Assembly (NCBI GenBank): GCA_021904315.1
Contig: CM038923.1
Coordinates: 3,658,001 to 3,722,000, forward strand
Reading direction: 5' to 3'
Length of the DNA: 64,000 bases
Source of the DNA: Sphagnum magellanicum
Taxonomy: Eukaryota > Streptophyta > Sphagnopsida > Sphagnales > Sphagnaceae
Shown: piece by piece, positions 27,670-40,324 of the stretch
Layout of the letters: every line of letters begins with the position of its first letter
Numbering within the stretch: the first letter of the stretch is position 1
Translations under genes and position numbers: made by a program
Notes under the pieces: model-generated
What the model saw: only the letters and a program-made list of their open reading frames with translations
Told to the model about the DNA's origin: nothing
Databases searched by the model: none

Positions 27670-28621
27670 CAACCATAACAAATGTGTCATAGCTAGTGCA
27701 CAACATCCAAAGATCAAAAGTGGCCATGCATGTAATACAAAAACCAAAAGTTGGGGGAACATATCTCTCATTGGTTTTTGTCACAATATTTGGAAAGACT
27801 TCATTCACCAATGGTTGTCAAAATGGAAATTGTATCTACTCACATCGATAGAGGTTTTAATGCCTTGACCATGGATTTCAATGGATAACGAAGCACAATG
27901 TCCTTTAGTAATGTACAACATGAAATCTTCCAAAAACATTTGTTGTGTTGGGTCAAATTTGATATAAGGTCTTTGAGTACCAAAAAAAATTATAATCTAA
28001 AAAGGAAGGATAATTTATTTTTTATTTGCAACTGGTCTTTCATTGACAATTTTCACCATTGTCTATAGCAAAAACAACCCCCACCTCCTATACACCATTA
28101 GAACCAGGTTTTTTCAATGAACTTGTGCCATGGTCTTTGTTATAGCTTAAAAGTTTTTTATTCTTCCTTTGGGACAAATTTCTAACATCAATTTGCACTA
28201 TAGAAAGGTGACATAAAACATATTGTAACATTTGTGGATTGCAAGAATTTATTATAACAACACCATTAACAACAAACACTAAAACAAAATCCATCCTTGT
28301 ACAACACGTGATTTCATTAGTCCCAATGAACAGGAGTTAATGGGGATGCAATGAATTCATCGATTTAGTGAACAAGGACTAGTGAACTACATTCACACAA
28401 TTTTATAGCAGTGAAAATCCCTAATAATAAAAAATGCAATGAGGGTAACACAATTTATGATTAACTTGGAGTTGTGAAATAAAAAGTTGCCAAATTATCT
28501 CCATATTAAGTCTAGATACATCTTTTGATTGAATTAAATGTGATCCAATTGGGATGTTTGTTGATGACATAAATTGATCTTGTTCATATGAGAACTCAAA
28601 TGTTGCACTTGTTGATGCCAT
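27670..28621 (-). pseudogene. hAT-type transposase, N-terminal part (decayed)
   Basis: On the minus strand a frame starts with MASTSATFEF at 28,621. After several interruptions it reaches ERYVPPTFGFC, CMATFDLWM and YDTFVMVVN, which normally stand immediately before the block found at 16,985 on the far side of the LTR element. The gene is broken in several places besides the LTR insertion. No terminal inverted repeats were found by eye. Confidence 0.8.
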
Positions 28622-29110
28622 CCTTTAAGTTACATGCATAAAACACCCAAAAAAATGAAAATATAAAACAAGTGAATCACTAATCCACTTCAAACCTATA
28701 AACAATTGTAACAAAACGATATAAAATATAATTACATTGTTCCACAAAAGTACACTAGAAAAGAATGAAACACATAATAAATGCAAAAGAAAAATGATTG
28801 GGAAAACTTACTTCGATGGAATTTTGATGAAGTGCAAGTGTGAATGCTTCAAAATGAAATTGTTGTTGCAAAGCAATACATAATTGGGTGACCACAAATG
28901 CAAAATGAAAATGTGAAAAAAACTAACAAAAAAGTGAAGCTAAAAACACAAATAACTATCACAAAATTGCAAAAAAATGAAGCTATCAATAGGAAATACA
29001 AAAGTAAAAAGTTGCCAAAAGCAGAAACTCAAAGTGTAAAAAAAAAAAAAATTCAAAAGGAAAGTGAAGGGAAAAACCCTAAAGCTTAATAGTAAAAAAC
29101 TCCAGTAACT
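28622..29110. other. AT-rich flank upstream of the hAT transposase
   Basis: No gene is supported. It probably includes the 5' non-coding end of the hAT element. Contains A-rich runs (for example near 29,040). Confidence 0.45.
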
Positions 29111-29114
29111 GCTG

Positions 29115-29375
29115 TGAAATTTCCAGGTGCCAATTAAAACTGACTGCGGCTTTTCCTTTTGGTACATTTCCAAGTGCCAATTAAAACTGACTGCGGCTTA
29201 TCCTTTTGGTAAATTTCCCAGGTCCCAATTAAAACTGACTATGGCTCAACCTTTTGGTAAATTTTCAGGTCCCAATTAAAACTGTGACAGCTCAACCTTT
29301 TGGTAAATTTCTAGGTCCCAATTAAAATTGCGACCTTTTTTCCTTTTGGTAAATTTCCAGGTCTCAAACTGCGGC
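29115..29375. repeat. Tandem repeat, unit about 50-58 bases, about five copies
   Basis: The unit contains CCAATTAAAACTGACTGCGGC followed by CCTTTTGGTAAATTTCCAGGT. It recurs five times in a row with small changes (for example 29,131, 29,177, 29,225 and 29,273). It is sharper than the other minisatellites in the window, so it is probably younger. Confidence 0.9.
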
Positions 29376-29846
29376 TTTTTCTATAGAGTCATTATTAGGT
29401 AGAGGGAAAGATACGGGTACCCGGGGTGACTAATTAACCACGTGTCGAGATTTGGAACGTTGACTGACATCTTAATTGACGGATTACTACTACACAACGG
29501 ACTCCAAAATCCAAGTGCCAAAAGCGTTGCCTGACCGACTTTCCTTCCCTCTCCAGAACGCTTTGGGAATTAACACACCTGTGCATTATGCACAGGGTTA
29601 CCACTAGTTTGGATCTAATCAAGTCATGTCCTTAATCAATTCATGTTCTTGATACCAAGATCTAGAACAACCAGTTTTAACATTTAAATCTAGGTACTTG
29701 CACAACACCAAGTTGAACCTACCACCATAGGGAAGTAAGATCCAATTATTATCACCAAGTTTTTTTTTTCAAATTTCTCAAATAGGTTCATTGGCAAGGA
29801 TCTCTAACATTAATTAACATTGAATGACAACTATATGAAATGAGTT
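29376..29846. other. Less AT-rich spacer with a CACGTG-type box
   Basis: No gene seen. It has a distinctly higher GC content than its neighbours and a CCACGTGTC G-box-like word at about 29,438. The box may be a relic of a promoter or chance; no reading frame follows it. Confidence 0.35.
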
Positions 29847-30040
29847 GTAGCATTTTTACAAAAGTGTTGCTACAAGTGGCGACTTAAGAAGTGCCTAAGT
29901 CTGATATGATTAATTTATTTTTTAAAATTCAAAAATGACAAAAAAATCCTTAAATTTGACAAAAAATTTGTGTTTTTTTCATCTTGTAAAAATAGTAAAT
30001 TGCCAAATTGTGAAAATTCACCCCAAAAAAATAAATTGCC
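29847..30040. repeat. Second copy of the dispersed repeat seen at 4,237
   Basis: It opens with GTAGCATTTTTACAAAAGTG and the same hairpin (TGTAGCA ... TTGCTACA). It follows the 4.2-kb copy for about 200 bases through AATGCCTA/AGTGCCTA, a T-rich stretch and a CACCCCAAAAAA-type segment. The orientation is the same and the two copies are clearly diverged. Confidence 0.75.
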
Positions 30041-32028
30041 AATAGCTTATTTCCTACTTTGTAAATGGTTGCATCAAATTTGTATTTATTTTTCACTTTT
30101 CAAGTTAATAATCAAACCATGCAACAAAACTACGCATGTTACCAATCTTTTTCCAACACTGCCACAAAGTTCAATGGGGGAGGTGTTTAATATTTTCTGT
30201 TTTGTCCTTCATTCTTCCATCCCATTTCATAATAACAATGATCTTTTGAAGAATTTTGGACTAACAACCAAAAACACTATGCCCCCAACTTGTTCTTTGT
30301 GTGTTTCCACCAGTGTTGTGTACTTGTCAATAGCCATATATATAATGTGTAAAATACAATGTTTTTGTAATTCATTTACACAGCCTTGTGTAAATGTTTT
30401 GGGGCATGTAATGTAAATTCATATATTATATACCCTTAACACCATACTTTCTTGCAAATCCATATTAATTAATTGTGGGTGCATCTCAAAGCTCAATTTA
30501 TTTTTTTGCAATGGGCCATTTTTATTGGTCCTTCACGAAAAATCATGATACTTTGATACTCCCCAAACATTAGCATTTTTTATCAATATGGGACTATGGT
30601 GATGTTATTCCAAGAAATATCTTGAATGCACATTTTGCCCCACCCCATTGCTTGAATACAACTTTTATTACTATTATTACTTTTATGATTTGTACTCAAT
30701 AATATTTTATTATTATTGAGTACCATTTATTGTAGCTTTTACAAGAACTTGGGTATTAATTGTACTTATTGTGATTCATATTAATTAATTAAATTAGTTG
30801 TGATGCATCCCAAAGCACAAATGTTTTGATAATTTTTTTTTTGGTGCCATGGGCCATTTGGTTGACCTATCCCCAAAAACATTATGAAATCCCCCCCTCC
30901 CCAAATAGAAATCTCATTTTTTACATTGTTTTAGAATTCCACTGTTTCACACAACCATGTAAAACCAATGTATTTGTTTAGACTTACACTATTTTACATG
31001 GTTGCATAAAATCGATGTAAGTGTATTTATTTTTACACTTACACGGACATATCTCACATTTAGACTTACACTATTTTACATGGTTGCATAAAATCATATA
31101 AGTGTATTTATTTTTACACTTACACCTACATCCCTCACATTCTAGATTTACACTTAACACGTAGTGTAAGTCCTAAACCACTTACACACACAACATTGGT
31201 TTCCACTATCCTAGCTTGCCAAAATAGCCAACTCCACATACTTTGGTCAAATACTTTGGTCAAAGAGAACACAAACAAACAAAATTTTCAGAAAGGTTGT
31301 CTCATATTGCAAGCTTGGATATTCCACACTAAATCTTGACCACATCTTGATAAGGCTTTTGCAGAAGCCATATGGATGTCTTCAAAGCAAAACATGGTCA
31401 TCTCATGTTGGGACTTTTCAAAACGCCATATGGGAGAAGAGACGCAAACAAATGAGGCCTAATTGTCAAGTTTGTGTATCATTTCTTCACTAAACTTTGA
31501 GCACATAGGAGTAGGAAAAAAGGCAGGCTTCCAGATTTCACCATTTTCTCCACTAAAAAAGTTAATGGAGAGAGAATCAGATATACCATTGAAAATTGAA
31601 AGCAAGGGAAAGTGTGTGTAATAAACTATAATAGAAATGTTACATTCCTGAAAAACTGCACTCGTCCAGTTTGCACAAATTCTGGCAAAGGAGTGAAAAC
31701 TGATATTCTTGGGTGAAGAAAATTAAAAATAAGCCATCTTTTTTCTAGCCTGGAGTAGTACTCCATAGTCTTCACAATGGATGTGTGAGAATCCTCAAGG
31801 ACAATGGAACCAAAGTGACAAGACAACTACAAAGATTTGAGCAACCCAAAGGAGTGAGAAGGTAGGTGTAAGTGAAAATGAACATTGTTGGGTTATGGGA
31901 ATGCTGTTGATTCAAGGTCAGCCATTCAACATTAATTTCAAACAACAAGCTAATAAAAAAAAGGCTAAGTTGGATATATTTCAGTATTTGACTTATTGGC
32001 TAACCATAAGCTGAAGCTAAACTTGCCA
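30041..32028. other. Intergenic region downstream of the amylase gene
   Basis: No gene is supported. A 148-codon + frame at 29,970-30,416 overlaps the dispersed repeat and has a low-complexity composition, so it is not called. A short duplication at about 30,978-31,140 is listed separately. The 3' UTR of the amylase gene lies in the last few hundred bases. Confidence 0.55.
30978..31140. repeat. Tandem duplication of about 80 bases containing a hairpin
   Basis: Two adjacent copies contain ACACTATTTTACATGGTTGC and TAAGTGTATTTATTTTTACACTTA. The second word is nearly palindromic and would form a stem-loop in each copy. Confidence 0.8.
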
Positions 32029-35000
32029 TTAGGCAGTCAATAGCTGCTTGGGTTTCTGCCAGATAGCATAAGATTGACCAGATGTTGCAAGCTGCCAATC
32101 ATCCCAACATGGGCACCACTCACCTTCACCCAATTTCATGCACACTTTGTTGTCTATCATCGCTGCATAAACACTTGAATTTGCCTCCAATATCTCCACC
32201 TTTGACCTGCTATGAACTCCTTGCCATTTGCGTATAGAGATCTGGCCACCATAACATTTTTGTTGATTATAATTTGTGCACAACACCCTGGCTCACAAAC
32301 TAGTGTAGCAATTAGGTTCTTGTTTCTAGGTATCACAACACCCTCTCAAATTCTGACAAGACATTTCCATAGTATATGGGCAGCTTCAACATATGTCTGT
32401 CAAATAATTAATTAATTTTGAAGACTCAATGTTGAAAAATAGGATATCCCAAAAGATTCTCTATGTTTCTTCACAAAAATTTGGTCTTTAAGAAAAGTAC
32501 TTTTTGAAAATTTCAATAAATTTCAAAAAAAAAATGATTGGTGTCCAAGCGGACAAGGTACTACAGGTAGTAGTAGTTCTAGATTTTTACAAGGTTTTAA
32601 AGTGCGTACCATGTTGAGTATGGCATCCCGTAAGCCCTCACCCCACTCATACACATGGTCATAGAAGACACAGGGTTGACCTGGATGTGTGAGGATATAT
32701 GCATAGCCCTGCACGAGACAACAAAGCAAGGGGGTCACAAAAATTGCCACATCTGACCTGGACCCACTACTCATACAACTTCCCGTTATCTGGCTTTAAA
32801 ACTGTTTTTAGGACTGTAGTTTTAGGACTACAAAGTCATTAGGGCATCTCCACCCCACACCTGCAAACACCCCTTTTCATTAAATCCTGCTGCGCTCCTG
32901 TATTGATGTCCATTTTGCAGTGGTCATTTTAACCCCTTTAAAATCTTTTTTCTACTATGGATTTGGACAGTGACTATTATTCGTCCAGATGTAAAGACAT
33001 AAATGGTCTTTGAGTATTTAAATGGACTTTTATGATGTTTGTAGGTGGGGACAGTAATCATTAAACACTATTCTATTTTAAAATAAAGGAGTTGTTTACA
33101 GTTTTGGGGTGGAGATGCTCTTAGTCAGGGTTCCTGTGGGGGTATCCTGATTGTGACAGTGGCCATCTACTGCATCTAATTGTCTGTGCAACTTTACCCT
33201 TCATCTGGCTTTAGAACTGTTTCCTTTGTATCTTTTAGTCCTTGGCCGGGGTATTTGTAGGAGTACCCTGATTGTGACTGCGGCCATCTAATTGTTTGTG
33301 TTGTACAAATGTTTGTTGGGTGAGATGTGATCAAGGAAGTTTACCTGTACAACATGGTCACTTGGGAAAGGCCATTGAGCCTGTGTTTCCAAAGCAATGT
33401 ATATGCCATTATTAGTTCTTTCAGCGAAAAACTCAGAAGCATTTTAAGCACCTACCTATATATCTGTAGGGAATAAAACTCTTCACAACTGAGACAAAGT
33501 TATGTGTTGGGTGGTGTATACCTGAGTTGATCCTGTGTCATGGTTGTCTACGAATGTGACAGCTCGGGATGGCCACATGCCCAATACACCAGGGGGTCGA
33601 CCTTGTGCATCACGTAATCTCCACCATTCTCTCTTTCTCACTGCTTCCTGTGACAATGCCAAAACAAGAAAGCTCAGTGACTTTTTCACTTCACTGCCAA
33701 ATGATGACAGTAGGACAAGGAATTTCTCATCAAAAAATTGCCAATCAGGTAGGTAAAAAAATTCAGGTTCAAACTGAGAAGAAGCTTGAAAGTGCTGTGA
33801 GAAAGACATATATATATTTATGTACCTGCAGTATGGCTTTGGTAGTGAAATCAAATGCACATGATAAACCTCCACATCCATCAATCCAGTTAACAGTTCT
33901 CTGCCTGTGGGCATCTTCAAGGACCCAAATCACATATACACAATTACTACCACATATGCAAATCACACCAAGAGGTACTGAAACCTTGGAGCCAACTAAG
34001 AATCTACTAACAGAATTTAACCATCTGCGGGAAGGAGTATCATCAAAGGTGTGATGCACACATCTAGCATTTCTTTTTCTGGAGCCTGAAAACTACATTC
34101 AAACTCTCCACTTTTGTACAGAAATTTTCCTCATGCAAAACCCCCCAAATGCTAAGCATTGATTCTCTGCCATGTTCATTGTTCATCCAAGCATGAGCCT
34201 GTGCAATGAATTTAGATTTGATAGAGCTGAAACTTCCTTCTTATGTTATGAAACTGCTGACCTTGGTTATAATCAAGAGCATAGTCAGGACCGACATAGC
34301 TACAATCATCCCAGTACTCTCCAATCGATAATTTAGGCCATGATGCTTGAATGTACTCCATCACAAATCTAGCACTATAACTGCAGCACAGGCATTTACA
34401 AAAACATTTTCAAATCATTCCTCACAGGTGCTACACTTTCATATGTTATGTATTTCACATGTGAAATTAATTTGATTCCATAATTACCTTAATTCAACTA
34501 ATTATATTGGAATTCATTTGAAATTAATGTAATATCTTTGCATTTTGAAATTCAAAGCATTACCAAAAATATACATATCTATTAACATGCAAAATTACAC
34601 AAAATATAATTATGTAAATTAGACATGTGAAATTGATTTCATCATGGAAATTGCAAATTTGGCATTGACATGGTGGTACTCACCCCTTGGCAAAGTCAAA
34701 TCGAAAATCACTGAAGCCAAGGTTATTGCGGAGCCAGTTCATCCAGTTTTTTAGGTCATTCCGCACAAACTCTTGGGTGTGATCAATGTTGGGTACCCCT
34801 TCAAAAATTGCCCCTGTGCTTGGATTCCCCTAAAATTACAGAAAGAATAAAACAAACAGAAAATTTTAGAAAGGAAGAATTACCAACCTGGTTTACAAGG
34901 TTCATTGGTATGACTAGCAACCCAAACAACTTCTGTCATGGGGGATAGTAATGCAGAATGGAATCAAAGAAACCAGCAGAACATGTTCAAAGGAGAACTT

Positions 35001-37367
35001 GGAAGTTCAAACCTTTTGTTGTCATGTAAATTAGAACATTTTTCAGGACTTCATATATGGGTATTTTGAATTATTTGCAGCAATTGAGAATGCTAGAACT
35101 TATAAGGTGTAAAGCTATTGTTCTAGTTCTGGTTTGGCAGATTACGTCATTTTCTTGACCACATTATATGACATAATCGTCTATTGATGATCACACACTT
35201 GTAATAGTGACCAACAATTGTCTGTTGGAACATGAATTCTTTTCTAAATCATTGAATCTGCAACCCCAGACCTTAATATCATGGAATGGCCTCACCCTTG
35301 CCGATTATGTTGGGTGAGTCACCTAGCTTGCCCTAACAGTCTCACTGGGCAGGGGCTTGACCATTCTATAGTAGTAGATACATAAAAAGGCTAGCTCTGA
35401 TGGTAGTGATCAATGAAGGGAAAAAAGAAGGATTGGGGAGAAGGGGGAGGAGTGAGAAATATTACCAGGCCACCAGTATCGCAAGTGACAGCATGCTCAT
35501 CCCATGGCATGGGCATTCCATCATATCTGTTGTATAGACCACCAATCCCTTGACAGCTGCCGATGCGATGGTTGATGACTACATCTGCCATTGCCCGCAG
35601 ATTCCTTCGATGCATTGTCTGCAGCAAATTTCTCAGCTCCCCTTCACTACCATATGCTGTGTTCAATGAATAAAGATCTCTCGGAAGATATCCTGAACTC
35701 AGCAAAATAACACACACATTCCAATTGAAAAGTTACACAAAAAGTCTGAACAAAATTACTGTTGATTTGCTGCCACCAGTGCCATTACTGTTGGCCCCCC
35801 ACCCAGTATCTGTGGCCTCCTTAAAATCTTCCTCTTTGTGCAGGAGACCAAAATAAAATCTGCCAGCGCATCACCATATGCTGATGATGACTGAGACCTA
35901 CTAAGTAAAGCATGGGGAAAGGAATGATCAAGAATTGTGTGCAGACATCCATGATGGGTTACACAAAAATTGGCAAAAAGCTGTAAATTTGGAGTAAGAC
36001 AAAAACCTTGAGGGGCAAGAGAATCAAATGCAGGAGGAAGCCACATTGAGGTGAAACCCCATGCTGAAAGTTCAGAAACCTTGTCTTTCAGCCTATTCCA
36101 CCATGATTGCTGCTTATGTGATTCCCAATTAAAGCCCTGGACACCACATCCACCAAACCAACTATAATAAAAATGACATCAGACCCAGCAATTTTTCTCC
36201 TTTCAGACATCAGCCGGAAAACACTCATGATCCACTTGTGACATACCATCTAAATTTTTTTAGTGACAGTGAACTTGTTGAATTCATCATCAAGACCTGG
36301 ATATATAAATAAACTCATCAAGAACCCATTTTGCATCAGAAGAACAAGCGCAGAGGACGGAGGAACTTATTACCTGGAAAAAAATTTCTCTGCCATTACG
36401 AAGTATATCATCATTGCCTGTTAGATAAAATTAGCTCCACATTTTTAGTGGAGTGATGATGATGTGCACCACATTAACCATTCATTGAAGAGAAGGATAA
36501 GAGGATCGCAGAGAGCTTCTTCCTCAACACAAGTCCATGGTGTTAGAACGGGTGCAATGTCTTTCTTACCATTCAAGATTTCATTTTCTAATTGTCGTGT
36601 GTCCGTTTGTTCCACCATCTGAACAATAACACCAAAGGACAAAATCTGATCTTATTATTACCCGCATGATAAATAAATTTGCAACTGGAAAAATCAAAAT
36701 GATGCAGGAGAGTATTTTAATTACAAGGATGTATCTTGAGCACCCATGTTGGACTTTGTCTGCAATATTGTACCTGTAGCTCCTCATCATCAGGGAGAGA
36801 ACTTTGGTCCCCTACTGACTCAAGCTTGTAGTGAGAAGGGTTTTTGGGTCTAGTTTTCTGAGCTCCATCTAGCTGCTGAAATATATACAAACCCTAAGTT
36901 TATATTAGCTGTTTTCTCAACTAATTAATAAGGATACATAGATCAGGTGAGAAAGTGGTTAGTCTTCAAGAAATAGCTGAAACATTTTTTAAAAAAATTT
37001 AATGACAGCAAAAGAAAATTGAGCAAAAATTAGAACTCCTAGCAAATTGATGCCAAAGTTCAACAAAAAGATCCTTACTGCTTCCTGTATGTCATCCATC
37101 AGCTGCTCTTTGGAAATTGGGAAGTAAAATTAGGAATTCTCAAACCCGCTGCTGCATCACAATGTAGACTTCTTTCTCTCTCTCTCTCTGTATGTTGTGT
37201 AAGAACTACACCCAGAGTTAGTCAGACTTTGTGTGTGTGTGTGCGTGTCTCTGTGAAACTTGATCATCATCTGCGTCAAATTGAGCACCACCCACTTTGT
37301 TGTTGTTGTTGTTGCTTTTTTCCCTTTTGACATTCAATTGAAGTTCCTGACAAATGCTCAACATCAT
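32029..37367 (-). CDS. AMY: Alpha-amylase (glycoside hydrolase family 13), 14 exons, 503 residues
   Basis: It hydrolyses internal alpha-1,4 bonds of starch. The exons, 5' to 3', are 37,367-37,260, 37,105-37,079, 36,872-36,774, 36,618-36,570, 36,417-36,374, 36,136-36,007, 35,692-35,466, 34,829-34,684, 34,380-34,262, 33,914-33,826, 33,647-33,522, 33,380-33,345, 32,708-32,610 and 32,241-32,029. All are GT-AG, phases match throughout, and the total divides evenly. The GH13 barrel starts at about residue 103 (EIFFQGFNWES). DVVINH is at about 188. The catalytic acids are D273 (FRFDFAKG), E298 (IGEYWD) and D383 (FVDNHD). A C-terminal beta domain ends with YAIWQK. The RPPGV and NHDTGSTQ blocks are plant/algal AMY3-like. 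No starch-binding CBM45 and no clear plastid transit peptide precede the barrel, so a cytosolic form is possible. The first two exons are the weakest part, and further 5' exons may exist. Confidence 0.9.
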
Positions 37368-38300
37368 CAAAACCAGAATGATTCCATTCCAGTATGAATA
37401 TATTTTACTCGGTTGAAGAACCAAGAATAATAATAATCCACAAACATTTGTTTCACGGGCCAGCTCCTGAAGGTTGATTGATTGATGAGAAATTGCAAAG
37501 TAGCACTCAGGTACTATGATTCATCCTAGATTCAAACTAGAGATCATGCTGCTGCTGCTGCTGTTACCTAGCTAGCTAGATTCTGTCTAAGATTGCATAA
37601 GCAAACTGTTGCAATTATGGCAGCAATTGTGAAATTGCAAATCTTCCTCAGACCAAATTAAGGGCAACCTCATGAAATCCCAGCTCCCCGCAACTTAATT
37701 CCTTTCAAACATTCCTCCCCGACGCCCCCAAGAAAACAAAAAAATCTCGAACTCCGTGGCAGGCACATCTCAAAAAAAAATTCTCCCTTCTGAAGAATCT
37801 TAAGGTCATGGATGATGATGACTCTTACATGATGGAAATAAAATTAGCGGCCGCAAATTCTGTATGATGATACAGCAGCAGCAGCAGCAGCAGCCCCCTG
37901 CAGCGCTCCATCTGCCATATAGACAACACCCACTTATCTACAATCACCGCTGCAGCAGCGGAATAGAAAAATAGCCGCTAGGCTACCACCAACAACAGAA
38001 ACAGCAACAACAAGAATCCTTTTCCTTCTTCACAACAAATCCGTGAAAAGAATCAGTACAAAAACTATGTAGTAGCGAGGAGGCTGGGAATTGGGAAGTA
38101 GGGTTCAGCTGGATTTGGCGACAAAACGCAGCCCGACACAAACAAACGTGCCATCCCTCGATTTGTGGCTGCATTTGGGCGCTGCGGATTTGGCGCGACT
38201 GGAAATCTTCCCGCACATTCACACAAACAGTACACTAGGGTAGACACGCTCAACACCCCAACGCACGCCTACCAACGAACGCCCCATTAGTTTAGTTTAG
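37368..38300 (-). promoter_or_regulatory. Amylase 5' leader and promoter region
   Basis: It is richer in GC and simple repeats than the surrounding DNA: CAG units at 37,874-37,895 and CTG units near 37,550. A short minus frame starting MARLFVSG at about 38,150 ends quickly and has no clear splice link to the amylase. No firm TATA box was found. This stretch could hold untranslated exons. Confidence 0.4.
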
Positions 38301-39189
38301 AGGAGGGCCTTCAAGGAAACAGCCCTGTTGCACACTCGACTGCTTATGATTGAACAGAACGTCTGGTATGAAATTGATGTGCTCACTTTATTATTTCAAA
38401 AAGTGGTCAAAATATTGCCTTTTATCTTCACTGATGGGTGTAAAACTGAAGGGGCATTGATAATTCTCACTCATCTCATTGTCTTGTAATGTTTAGTCAT
38501 TGGAGATTTTGTGAACACAATCGAGAATAAAAATGATTATAAATCATGGACATGTGGGAAAGGGGAGAGGTTTGTTATTGTTTTGTGTTGGGGCTGTTGG
38601 GGTTCATTTTTAGAAAGTCATTGAACATTTGTAAAATTATTGTGTAATATTGGGGTTGAGTGTTCATTAAATTAGGAAAAGGTTGAAAGGGTTTTCCTTT
38701 TTTTTGTTATTTAGTGTTTGGGGTGTTTCGGGGCAATTTTATATACAATACAAAAAATTGGCATAAACTTTGTTTAGTATTAGACACATGGGTTGTCCTA
38801 TTAAACATGAGTTATCCCATTAAACCAAGGCAACTAAGCACAAATCTAAATAATGTTTCAAAGTTTAATCATGGGCTCCTAAATTATCATCAACAAAAAG
38901 GAGCCCTAACTTAGGACACTAAACATTGGACATTAATGAACCACTTAAAGCTCATACTTTGCAAATTCCCTTCAACTGTATGCACATTTTTCCTCCAAAA
39001 AATTGCAACATATTCACAAGCATTTGGGCAACCCTCAATATAACTCATAATTTTTCTTTGTTTTACATCACTTTTCTCAGGATGTTATCTTTAGAAGCAA
39101 AAACAAATTTGAAAGCATTCCAATATTCTTTTAGGAAGGTTAAACTTTAGTTTAAAAGTCTTGAAAGATAGAGTAAATACAATAGACTA

Positions 39190-39460
39190 GTGCAAGAAGT
39201 AACCATGAGAAGAATGTAATCAAATATGTCTAGAGATGTAAAAAGTGAAAGAAGTAACCACAAAAGAGTTGAAATCAAATCTAACTAAAGATGCAAAAGT
39301 GCAACAAATAAACATAGTGCAATTGTAATCAAACATTGATTACAATTGCAAACTTTCTAGAAGTAGCCACAAAACAATTGCCATTAGATTTTATCAAAGA
39401 TGTAGAAATGCAAGAAATTAACATAGAAGATTTGTAATAAGATTTGAAAGGTAAGGGAGA
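39190..39460. repeat. Degenerate tandem repeat, unit about 70 bases
   Basis: A unit with AGAAGTAACCA, then AATCAAAT or TTAGATTT, then AAAGATG-AAAAGTGCAA returns about four times between 39,190 and 39,460, with many changes. Confidence 0.65.
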
Positions 39461-39479
39461 GGAATAAAAAATCTTGCAA

Positions 39480-39499
39480 GGGGAGGGGGGAGGGGGGGC
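39480..39499 (+). other. G-run with quadruplex potential
   Basis: Three long G-tracts separated by single A bases (GGGGAGGGGGGAGGGGGGG). With more than 16 G bases it could fold as a G-quadruplex. It lies in AT-rich non-coding DNA away from any gene. Confidence 0.6.
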
Positions 39500-40324
39500 A
39501 CTAGTAAAAATAATAATAATAATACATGAGTAAAAATATAGGGTGAAATATATTGATTGTTGGGTTAAAATTATAAGTTAATTATTTTTTAAAATGGTAC
39601 ATTTCATTCAAATAATCAATTTAATTATAATATAAGGTATGTATTAATCTGAAATAATGGATTATAATTAATATAGGGTGACTTTTATATATATATATAT
39701 ATAAGAAAATTAAATAATAATAAGATGATAAAAAATTTGCTGAATAATTATTTTATACCCCCTCTAAAAATGGTCATTTGATACATGTAGATCCCAAACT
39801 TTATACTAAATGGAAGTGAAAAGCGAAACAACATAGAGATCGAAGTTTTGGACAAAATTTATAATGAAAAGTATAACCAATACCTTTACAATTGTTGGGT
39901 TTCCAAGTTTGTAACTAGTCCCACCTTTTCTACCTAGTAATTCAAAAAGGGACAAATTCCAACAAGCTCAAGCTCCATGTTCATTGAAATTTATTTCCAC
40001 AACCTACACAACAACATATCACAATTTGGTTTGGGAAGATTTCTCATTTAAAAAAAAATTGTATTCTAGATTTAACATTATAATGTGGCATGCATATCAA
40101 ACATATCCAACATTAACAATTTTTTGTTCTCTTGGGTAGATTACAAAAAGAATAAAAATGTACCTCTTGTAGGGGCAAAGCCTACTCCACCCACTAGCTT
40201 GAAGCTAAGACCAAGAGGGAAGGGGAGTCCATGATGTTGCATATGCCTTGCAAAAGACAAAATGGAGTGGCACTAAACAAACAATCAAACAACAACAAAG
40301 AAAACATCCTACCAAAGTCAAACC

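Larger units (their letters stand above)
38301..40320. other. Intergenic AT-rich region
   Basis: No gene is supported. It contains a degenerate tandem repeat (39,190-39,460), a G-rich run (39,480-39,499) and AT dinucleotide runs (about 39,688-39,704). Confidence 0.6.

Noticed and set aside
29970-30416. 148-codon + frame
   Set aside because: Its first part is the dispersed repeat, and the rest has no recognisable domain or splice context.
33535-34059. Long frames opposite the amylase exons
   Set aside because: They run across exon and intron of the amylase gene on the other strand and are shadows of it.
38065-38256. Minus frame starting MARLFVSG as a plastid transit exon of the amylase
   Set aside because: It meets a stop after about 30 codons and no donor site joins it in phase to the first supported exon.
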